64,000 bases of DNA from Mytilisepta virgata. Its lineage: Eukaryota; Mollusca; Bivalvia; Mytilida; Mytilidae. Numbering within the stretch: position 1 is the stretch's first letter; each line of letters begins with the position of its first letter. Positions 55,220 through 64,000 of this stretch are shown here, one piece after another. The stretch is from assembly GCA_028015205.1 (NCBI GenBank), contig CM051519.1, positions 82,047,539-82,111,538 of the forward strand. The letters run 5' to 3'. Below the pieces are notes generated by a model, which was not told the origin of the DNA, did not search any database, and saw only the letters and a program-made list of their open reading frames with translations. The translations under genes were made by a program, and so were the position numbers.

Positions 55220-56590
55220 ATCTATAATACTAAATTTACGAATTAGCCGAACAGGCGGCAAAACGCGTGGTTCAAAATAAACGATGTATGGTTCAGATTA
55301 TAAAGGTTATTATCGGATTTGACAATCTGCATTTATAAATTTAAACTCCAGTTTTGTTTATGTGCAAATGAAATTTGCATGCACTTTTCTGATATGAATT
55401 CTCCCAACAAATCCCTTAGAAGGTTCTCGAATGCATCATTTTAACACATTGATTTAAATAAACAAGTATGCACATATTTTAAATGTATTTTTGTTTGAAA
55501 TTACGGAACAAGAATAAAACAAATTAAAAACATTCTCCTTCGAGTGGGATGTTCCGCTTCATGTATTCAGGATTGTTTTTACTATAGTAACGCAATTTCT
55601 CCTAACCGTAAAGGTTATGAACTTTGAAGATTTTGAGGAAGTAACGTAAAGTTCAGAGGAATTCCTCCTAACTTAATTGTTTTTTTTTGGATTGCTCGGA
55701 TGTTTACCTTGCACAAAGTGATAAAACCAACCATTATCTATTTTTACATTATTTGTCATCTGACCTGTCTAACTATATCTCTACCATACAGTTCCCTGTG
55801 AGCCCTAGATAAAAATATTTTTAACAAATGGTCATCTTTATCATTAATGACGAAATTTATCTTGGACATCTTTATAAACGTGGACAGAACACGCAGCCAC
55901 ACACTAAAAATGCTTTTATCGTCTGATTATTGGATATATTTGTGAAATTGAGCCTCGCTTGCCCTGCCCATGATGACAATGGAACAATTGCAACAATTAT
56001 TTTCCAAAAATATGTTCTACCTACACATCTAACTCACGGCATCTTTTGAAAAAATCATCGTCATTAAGGAAATGTTTACATCTACAATTTCTTTTTCATA
56101 TTTATTCTGAAGGAAAAAGGTAATGCATTATGAAATGTGTATTTAATCAAAGCTTTTTACCAAGTTCCAGTTCAGAATTGTAACAATAAAAATATTGACA
56201 ATTTATTTGGTTGTGTTTTCGTCATAGATTTTGACTGTGATGGAACCTTAAGGTCCATTTTGGTAATTCTACGTGGCATACAGTCTACTTCATCAGTGGA
56301 TACATCAACAGCCATATGACAATTGGGTCACGTTGACCTACATTTCACGCTTCATTGAGTTTGGTTAAAGTTTGCATTAACATCCATTTCTGGAATACTA
56401 CAGCATATATAGACATGAAACTATCAGTTGATACCATCTACTTGACAGGAAAGTTTATGGGAAGCCTGCCACAAGATCCATATTGAGTTCCTGTTCCATG
56501 AATGACATGGCCGCAACAACTTTTTAAAGTCAAAATGGCCACCACAAAAAATGCTTATTTTCCCGGGCTCGCGCGGGTTCAATGTCTAGT
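55220..56590 (-). repeat. Right inverted arm
   Basis: Reverse complement of the left arm with scattered substitutions and small indels over its full length, starting atctataatacta at 55220 and ending aatgtctagt at 56590. The GC hairpin near the tip (56562-56577) has one mismatch. Confidence 0.9.
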
Positions 56591-57570
56591 ATTTAGAATG
56601 TGTTTCGGTTCCCCTTAAAATTCCAGAAACAAATTACACACATTTTATATATGATTGGTAAGTTCATGTTCATTTGCATTTACCGAGTTCGTGTGACTCT
56701 TCGTCTTTTAAATTGCAACTCAAAGATAGACGATAGCTAGAATAAAAAATATTTGGTTTCCCATATCATTTATAGGCATTGCTTTACTATTCCATATGGA
56801 AAAAGTTTCCTCACAAAATACAAAAAAAATGTTGATTAGAACTAGTGGAAAATTAGACTTATGAACACGAAGTGCTTTTTGTTAGTAGTTACAATTATTC
56901 AAGAACAGTATCTTGTTTATAGTATCAAAATTCATTTTTGCAGGGAGTTCTAAATTTTATAAAATTGAGACAAGCTTTAACGCGACGGTAATGTAAGCCG
57001 AAAGTGTAATCATTTCTTAATTTTAATTGATGTAATGTTAAGGAATCAGTTTCATTTTGTCGTTTGATATTATTGAAAATGTGCTATGTAAAATATAAAG
57101 GGAATATTTATGCTATACTGTTTATACTCTAACTCTGAAGGGCTGTTGGTCAGAATTATTTCAATAAGCTATCTAAAATTGGCCTAAAGGAGGAAATAAA
57201 CCCACACGAAGCTTTTTAATATAAATGTTCGCTTCATTATTGTGTAACAACAACTTTTACTAACTATTTTGCGTGTTCTATTAAAAAAATAAAGAACTTA
57301 ACATTAAGTATACAAGTGCACAAACTAGCAAGTACTAATGACGAATCATCAATCCTCAATAAAAGACAGTTAAATCCGTTAAACTAATGTAACATTTGCT
57401 CAAATCATTGTCTTAGGTTTTCCTTAATGTATTTCTATCGTTTTTGTCAAAAGAAAAACTTTTAGAATTCGTTTGATAATCACAAATTTGAGGTAAAACG
57501 AGATATATAGCTTCCATTGAAATTCAGGAATTTCTGTGTATGGTGACATGGCGTTGTAAATAAATCCTTT
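56591..57570. other. Gene-free AT-rich stretch
   Basis: No exon, RNA gene or structured repeat recognised. Confidence 0.4.
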
Positions 57571-57715
57571 GATACCAATTTTGATGCACAAGATCTGCAC
57601 AATTCGTCGATTTACGACTCATCAGTTGTGCTCAAGGTCTAAAATGTTGAAAATCAAAAGAATAATCCAAAAATGTTGAAGAGGGAATTCAAAAATGCCA
57701 AAATGACCAAAAGGG
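57571..57715 (+). repeat. Dispersed repeat, copy B
   Basis: Matches 36851-36998 in order: gataccaattttgatgca, gatttacgactcatcagttgtg, ctcaagg, aaaatgttgaa, atgaccaaaa. Confidence 0.7.
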
Positions 57716-57808
57716 GTAATGCCAGTACCATCTAATGACAGAGATATACACGAGGGAGATAGTCCTTAGGTTTTGAAAATTTTACATTTTTGTAACAGTA
57801 AATTTAAA

Positions 57809-57890
57809 GTATCAATTTCGGGCTAATATCGAAATACTAGATACTGAGCTGGTGATACCTTCGGGGACTTGGAGTCCACCAGCAGCGGTA
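57809..57890 (+). repeat. Second dispersed repeat family, copy A
   Basis: Contains tactgagctggtgatacc, tcgggga and tccacc, which recur at 62906-62992 with the preceding atcgat...aatatacc-like stretch. Function unknown. Confidence 0.6.
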
Positions 57891-58289
57891 TAATGATAAA
57901 ACTACATCGTAATTGTTTGAACTCAGAAGAACTTAGCTGTTACAGTAATAAAACATTCCACATCTAATAAAAATACATTAATTGTTTGGTAATGTGTAGT
58001 ACTTGTGTCGTTTGAATTTTTGTAAGCGGAATAGTCAAGCATATATTTGTATTTAAACTATATTAAACAGGTTGAGCCGGTTTTAAAACGAACATTCTAC
58101 AAGTAAAAAAAATAAAAATTTCTACTGCAGGTAGCTTTGTCGTGATGAATAGAATTTTAGATGATATGACTTCAGACGTTTTTTATATCTTTATGATGCT
58201 GTAAAACTATACATAAACTACACTTCTATTTCGTACAATCGTTTCCATTTCTAAATCCACAAGATGGTCAATGTTGATATTGCTTCTTA
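57891..58289. other. Gene-free stretch
   Basis: Nothing recognised. Confidence 0.35.
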
Positions 58290-58690
58290 TCAGTTTATAG
58301 CTTTTAATGATTATGTTTAAGGTAGTGTTAGTTCCAAACTGATATAGTAATTTTTTGGAGTTTTTAAGAATCCACATCTGATTGACGCCACTGGTGGAAT
58401 ATGATTTTCACAGTAATTCTGAAGGCCCTCTTTAATACATGTCAATATGAATGTTAAAATCTTTGAAAGGGGTTTTGTAGAGCAATTAGCTGACCCAGCA
58501 ATGTACCTTTGTTCTTATGTAGCTTAAGAATGCAATAAAGAACATGAAGGTCCATTTCTTCACCCTTTGTAGAAATGCCAAAGGAATGAAGAACGGTCTC
58601 GTGGTTACCAAGGACTTCCTGCTTAGTGAGTGTGGTCGGTGTATAAATTGGGTTAACTATGTACGCATGAAAAGAAAACCTCAAGATTTG
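58290..58690 (-). pseudogene. Reverse-transcriptase-type ORF fragment
   Basis: The minus strand reads NPIYTPTTLTKQEVLGNH, VLHSFGISTKGEEMDL, LYCILKLHKNKGT and, after a stop and frame changes, SGVNQMWILKNSKKLL. I recognise this order from a retroelement ORF common in mussel genomes, upstream of its RT catalytic motifs (IPKLHKxPY...SGVNQMWILKNSKxLL). The catalytic region is absent; the fragment is dead. Confidence 0.6.
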
Positions 58691-58750
58691 TATGGATGGA
58701 TTATAGATTTATGTCCAGTGGCAATTATAACAGACGAAACATGTTGAAGT

Positions 58751-59018
58751 GATATGAATATGAACTATGCTTTGTACTAGACCGACACGCCGAGTCGGGT
58801 TTTGAACGTCTTAGCTCAGGGGGTAACAATCCATCGGAAGATATCACACCATCCAGAAATAATTATTCTGACTCCGAAACGACCAATCTCTTATATTACT
58901 CCTAAATGCCACGAGCTTGGCGAAGAAGCAGCAATTACCAATTTCAAAGTCTTTGGATTGACCCGGCCGAGATTGAACCACCAAACGTTCGCTTTCGAGG
59001 CGAGACCACCGAGGTGGT
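58751..59018 (-). mobile_element. tRNA-derived SINE, diverged copy B
   Basis: Same family as 15267-15607: shares tttgtactagaccgacacgc, ctcctaaatgcca, aagaagcagcaa, ggattgacccggccg and gcgagaccaccgaggtgg. The B box is degenerate (gagattgaacc). Same orientation as the other two copies. Confidence 0.75.
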
Positions 59019-59669
59019 CGTTTCGTATCTGAATAAATTGGTATATTTACAAACAACTTAAAAATTAAAATTATTCAAAATCTCAGGAATTCAGAAATCT
59101 TAATATGGGAGGAGGAGAGTTGCCTGGTCATACACCTGATAAAAGTTAATCCAGAACTGAGCATTAGCCATTATATGTATATGGTAGGAATCTAGTATCT
59201 GCATTTATTTTGTATACAAAGGACTATAAACGTCATCCAACAGGTAATTTCAGGCAAGCCGAAATATTATTTTTGTTCTGTCAAAATCCTTTCAATTTGA
59301 TTATGTGAATCATCAAGGTTTCTTTGAGAAAATAACATGAAAATTGTATGGAAACCACAGTGCAATTAACCAATCGATCGGAACAAAGGAACACAGAAAA
59401 AGACATTGTTTAGTTGAACATGGTTGACAATGCCTCTTTTATTGACAAAGTCAATGTTATTAAATTAATTTTTCAGAAAAAAGGACGATTATGATTTTCT
59501 AAGCACAAATTAACACTAGATATTTATAAATGAAGTCAGGAAATACCAAAAGGATATTCGAAGGAGGGAAAATCGTAACAACTGACAGACTTCGGAGAAC
59601 AACGGAGACAAGACCAAAACAATTCGTGCACTACAATTAAAAACTAAAAATATTATCACAAATGAACAA
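59019..59669. other. Gene-free stretch
   Basis: Nothing recognised apart from scraps that may belong to the dispersed repeat that follows. Confidence 0.35.
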
Positions 59670-59760
59670 CATGGACCCCACCAAAAAACCGGGGTAGACT
59701 CGGGTGCTCCGTAAGAGTAAACAGTCTCTGCAGGACAGTCGCCATGTTGCCCATGTCAAA
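59670..59760 (-). repeat. Dispersed bivalve repeat, reverse copy
   Basis: accccaccaaaaaaccgggg, gactcgggtgctccgtaag and gtaaacag...ctgcaggacagtcgccatg are the reverse-complement order of the repeat inserted in the LINE at 44600-44885. Confidence 0.6.
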
Positions 59761-60814
59761 TCCGGTATGAGGAAGGGATAACATCAATGGAACAGGTCCA
59801 TTTTCATTTGGGAAACGGTTTTTTCATACCTGTCAATCAAGTCATGATGAAGTCAATAAAACTTTAATAAAGATGATTTCAACTTAGGAGCAACATACCC
59901 CTGTCTGAGCAATTTTCTGTCAGGGGCCGGGCTCTGTCCAGGAAGTAAATGTATATGTCACAAGCTCTGGAATAACGTAAGAGTTGTGGAATATAAATAT
60001 TCCATACTCCATAAAGTTATAGCAGGAAAGAAAATGTTACAAAAAAGACGAATAAAGTATTACAAAAATAAACAAAATACTTCTTTTAACAACCCAAATG
60101 GAATACTGCATTGCCCCGAAAAAGCCGACCTGCGATGTTTCAAAACTGTATTCAGTGATCAAAAACGTTTGATCTATAACATTTTGAGTAAAAACAAAAA
60201 TATGTAGGCTATATCTGTTTTACTTTCACGAAATTATCTCGCTATTATTAATTACTTGTTGGTTTCGTTGTTTGCTATATATTGGTTAGCGAACCTATAA
60301 ACTATTTCTAGCGACTGAATAAGACACTAATTTATGTCCTTCTAAGACTTCATCTAAATCACCATGGAACAAGCAATTAGAGCAATGGCGTATTTGAAGA
60401 GTTACACAATTTCTTTCAATATTTGATGTTACGCGATTTTTTTTTACTATCTTCCATTATTAAAGATGAGCAGTCTCTGATTATGTATGTAATGGGAATA
60501 ATCTGTATTTTATGATAACGTTTAGAGAGCTGTTAGTCGTATAAATTTACTTTTGACATGGAATTCTCATAGAATTTCAGATCTGCTTGATAGTGTTTGA
60601 TAGCACATGAACAGATTTCATATCTTTTTGATCAGCTTAATAAAAACGTGTTTTTTTCTTATTTCAAATGTTTTTAAAAGACAAGATTTCTTTTTGTATT
60701 GAATTTATTATTACAATTTGCAATTATTATCAGGTAAGTGAAACGTAAGACATTAAACAACAATAAAAAGGTTATTTAAGTATTATGTCCCAGTATTGTA
60801 TGGGTTAATTTCTC
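59761..60814. other. Gene-free stretch
   Basis: A 73-codon frame at 59986-60207 starts at GTG, is lysine-rich and has no family resemblance. No structured repeat. Confidence 0.4.
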
Positions 60815-61340
60815 ATGTAAATTATCTCCATATGGGCCTTTCATCGTATGTACTTTATCTCCATATGGGCCTTTCATCGTATGTACTTTATCTCCATATG
60901 GGCCTTTCATCGTATGTACTTTATCTATACATGACCATTTCATCGTATGTCCATTTTCTCCATAAGCTTTTCATCTTATGTGCATTATCTTCACATGAGC
61001 CTTTCATCTTATGTGCATTATTTCCACATGAGCCTTTCATCTTATATACATTATCTCCATAAGCTTTTCATCTTATGTACATTATCTCCACATAAGCCTT
61101 TCATCTAATGCACATGATCTCCACATGGGCCTTTCATCTGATGTACAATATCTTCACATGGGCCTTACATCTTATGCACATGATCTCCACATGAGCCTTT
61201 CATCTTATGTGAATTATTTCCACATGAGCCTTTCTTCTTATGTACATTATTTCCATATGAACCTTTCATCGTATGTACATTATCTCCACATGAGCCTTTC
61301 ATCGTATGTACATTATCTCCATAAGGTTTTCATCTTATTC
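60815..61340. repeat. 33-bp minisatellite, about 16 copies
   Basis: Unit tatctccatatgggcctttc plus atcgtatgtactt. The first three copies are nearly identical; later ones vary (cacatgagcc, cataagc with a shortened joint). The 33-bp period keeps a frame open (peptide period LHMGLSSYVLY), which explains the long frames here; there is no sign of translation. Confidence 0.92.
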
Positions 61341-62905
61341 TATCTTCAGTTTTAAGCTACAACGTAGTAATATTTCATTATTGACTTAGCGAGTAGATGG
61401 TTAAAATGATAATAGCGAAACACTGTTTATTTATATTTTAACTAATTATTCGGAAATCTGAAATATAGTATGTACAGCAGATCAAATTTCGAAATGTTAA
61501 AGAAAACCACCAAAGAGTACACGATTAATTCTGTAATGGAGCAAACAAGATGAATGAAATACTTTCTGCATCTGCACGTAGCGCAACAAGCGATGTTTTT
61601 CAATGTCATTAAAAGATTACACTGTTTAATTTTGCTGAAATAAACTTCTTTAATAGTCAGAACGTTTACGTAATCATTTTGAATGTAACAAAGCAAATAT
61701 TGTGTAAACCTTCTCTTCACATGTTCTATCAACTCTCATGGTAACATTTGGTACTAACAGCGAACGATGAGCTTTACAATTGGCCATAATACACTTTAAA
61801 CGTTTTGAAACTAAGGGGCGTTTTTCGCCAAGCATACATTAATTGGCTTTAACGGCTTTATCTGTTGCCCATTAAAGGAGCATGCTCTTGAAATTGTTAC
61901 AAATCCCTTATTTTTTATCCTTAAGTATATGTAACATAAATATGTTGTATAGTCTATAAAAAGGGATAAATATTATTAAAAATTGACATCTTTAATTCGT
62001 TGCAACATTCCAATATTGCCAATGCCATTACGTTTAGCTAATTTTCAAAATGGCATTTTAGTATCACCACAAAAAACGTAAAGCACGAGTCCGTTGTAAA
62101 TGGATATATCAAACTCAAAGAATAACAGAAACCTAATATCGGAAACTTACAATCAGTCAGAAATAAAAAAAAGATTAGCGACATGGAAATTGGCTGTAAA
62201 GTTTGATTGGCGTGCCAAAGAGAATACCAGGCGGTATCGTAAAACAGATAAGAGTTATTATATCGCCATTTCTATGACACATTTGTACTTCATTAATATT
62301 TCATCAGGATATAATGTTATAAACTGTAACATTGTAATACGATTATAGTGAACATTATCATTCCGAACAGATTTCTGTACAGTAAAGAAATGATGAATTA
62401 GTTTGTGTCCTCGAGAATTTTGGTATAACCATAATGAATTTCAAAATTACAATTATAATAGCTGGTATTCATCCTTTCTATTAGGGGACAATATCTTGGC
62501 ATAGTATTGTTATATGAATGTCTGTGACAAATGTATATGTATAGAGCATTTGCATAACGAAGAGCTTATTGTATATAGTGGGGGGGGGGGGGGGAGTACA
62601 ATTCCGATTATCAAAATTCTAAAAATGTATTTATACTTTTATTTACGAAGATGTAACTAGGTTCAATTGTATATGTACGTTAAAATGAAATGTTCAAAGT
62701 AGCCTGTATCTGGTTAACGTTTATACAAAAAGTACTTATCCACCTCAGGATCTCATGTAGATATCGAATCAACTGCTTAACAAGAATCAAAATGTTGACG
62801 AGCACTTTCAGCTTGCAAGATTATTATACAATACCGATGTAGGAGTTTTATTTTCATTAATTTTTCCCCTACATTAAAATAAATTATAGAGGAAATTTTT
62901 GAAGT
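61341..62905. other. Gene-free stretch with a 15-base G run
   Basis: A G tract lies at 62580-62594. An 82-codon ATG frame at 62100-62348 starts MDISNSKNNRNLISETYNQS and has a basic, polar character (WKLAVKFDWRAKENTRRYRK); it might be a first exon but has no obvious donor or family, so I leave it unassigned. Confidence 0.35.
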
Positions 62906-62992
62906 ATCGATTTTACGCCATTATCAATATACCGGTAACTGAGCTGGTGATAACCTCGGGGATCTTTGTCCACTGACATAGCCACCACTTAG
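62906..62992 (+). repeat. Second dispersed repeat family, copy B
   Basis: taactgagctggtgataacc, tcggggat and gtccactgacatagccacc match the copy at 57809-57890. Confidence 0.6.
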
Positions 62993-64000
62993 TGAAAGCA
63001 CAATAACCCAGAATGTGAAACAGAAGAAGAGGAAATCCGACAATCATAAGCCCATGTAGGAAAGGTGCATAGTGTTCTTATCAACCTAAACTGATTTACT
63101 ATCAGTTTTATAGAGACAAATGAAAGTCCAGAACACCTAGATAAAACCCCTACATTCAATAAGAAAATTATAGAACCCTTTTCAAGATTTTACGCACCCC
63201 GTTACGAATGGGGATTCTCACTCAGATCTGCTTCATTGTTTAAAAGTTCGTGGTATCAGTTGCAAACCTTGATCTCTCGGTCACTGAAGCTTTCTCCCCT
63301 CCTCGAAAGTTATTACCGGAAATGTATTTCTGTAAGTCTTCACAGATATATTTGACAGTAAAATAGTTTACATCTTGACTTATATATAAATTAACAATAC
63401 AAAACTTTAAAATATCAGCTCAGGTATCTTTCCCGATCATAAGTGTCTAAAATCAGAGATATGAAACAGGTTTCCAGTTTGCATATAGCGTTACCAAGAA
63501 TTCTATAATTTACAATTGTTTGAATAAGCAACTTTAATTTGCGGAAATCTTCATCTGTTACAATATTATATAACATCAATAAATTAAACACTTTTTTGTT
63601 AATTATCTAAATTGAATTATTATTAAATGAAAATCCAATCTACAAACTGAAGTGCAAAACGACTGCAATCATCTGAAATTATTCTTTCTGATTAATAATC
63701 ATGCAGTTTTAAGATCCCCAGTGGAATCATGTCAATAAATTCCCAGATTTAAGTGATAAATTAAGTTCAACTATTTATCTGTTATTTACGCAAAGAATTG
63801 GATAGATTTTATCTGAATTATTTCATATAAAAAACTGAAGTGCTAATAGGATTCGTCAAAGGGAATATTACTAGATACCTTTTTATGGAATAAATGGATA
63901 TTTCCATAAAAACTGGGGTTTCAGTTATAGCAGAAATATAACTGGAAATCAATGGTAATCGCCAATAAAAACCAGGTTACCTCTGTATAGCTTAAAGTAT
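62993..64000. other. Right edge, gene-free
   Basis: AT-rich DNA to the end of the window; no exon or structured repeat recognised. Confidence 0.4.

Larger units (their letters stand above)
50507..56590. mobile_element. Long-TIR foldback / DNA transposon-like structure, 6.1 kb
   Basis: Two 1,371-bp inverted arms (50507-51877 and 55220-56590), roughly 90% identical by eye, enclose 3.3 kb of single-copy DNA. The interior holds a broken OTU cysteine-protease ORF (minus) and the first exon of a universal stress protein (plus). Outer ends read actagaca; inner ends read tattatagat. I found no target-site duplication. Long arms plus an OTU protease plus host exon capture resemble Mutator-like elements (the Phantom group is reported to carry OTU proteases, from memory), but no transposase is seen. 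Alternatively, two copies of one 1.37-kb element inserted in opposite orientation. Confidence 0.75.

Noticed and set aside
60796..61355. Repeat-rich frames with the period LHMGLSSYV
   Set aside because: Same reason: a 33-bp minisatellite keeps the frame open. No start context, splice sites or family.
62100..62348. 82-codon ATG frame as a gene or first exon
   Set aside because: No recognisable family, no clear donor, and such a length is expected by chance in 64 kb.

Overview
The window looks like nuclear DNA of a bivalve mollusc, most likely a marine mussel (Mytilidae). It is AT-rich, its host genes have GT-AG introns, and about half of it is repeats of types known from bivalves: tRNA-derived SINEs, tandem-core elements ending in gctcacctg / gagcctctag, 2A-bearing CR1-like LINEs and Penelope-like elements. 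The organism call is an inference from gene structure and repeat types; no species-diagnostic locus is present.

The left half (0-27 kb) is host-gene territory. It holds the first exon of WDR82 on the minus strand at the left edge, a four-exon glycerate kinase gene (GLYCTK, plus, 8.8-12.5 kb), a two-exon UBXN6/UBXD1 gene (minus, 17.9-19.9 kb, convergent with GLYCTK), a small single-pass membrane protein ORF (minus, 21.1-21.4 kb), and a two-exon purple acid phosphatase (ACP7-like, plus, 21.7-26.9 kb) that starts 350 bp from the small ORF. The ACP7 intron carries a foldback element and a 1.1-kb hAT-like element with terminal inverted repeats. Between the genes lie a 5'-truncated LINE whose 3' UTR has grown into a 1.4-kb minisatellite, a second LINE tail, SINEs and MITE-like foldbacks.

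The middle (27-42 kb) is mostly non-coding: tandem-core repeats at 29-31.5 and 38.9-39.6 kb, and one compact, intronless CDC25-type phosphatase ORF at 35 kb that keeps the HCX5R active site but has Ser where vertebrate CDC25s have the back-door Cys.

The right half (42-64 kb) is a transposon landscape. A broken CR1-like LINE (plus, 42.3-47.6 kb) with a 2A-like motif ahead of its endonuclease meets a Penelope-like element tail to tail (minus, 47.65-50.4 kb); the latter has an RT, a GIY-YIG endonuclease and a hammerhead-ribozyme-like fold at its 3' end. Next is a 6.1-kb structure with two 1,371-bp inverted arms (50,507-51,877 and 55,220-56,590). These enclose a broken OTU-protease ORF and a lone first exon of a universal stress protein, an arrangement like a gene-capturing DNA transposon. 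The last 7 kb hold SINEs, an RT fragment, dispersed repeat pairs and a 33-bp minisatellite, with no convincing host gene.
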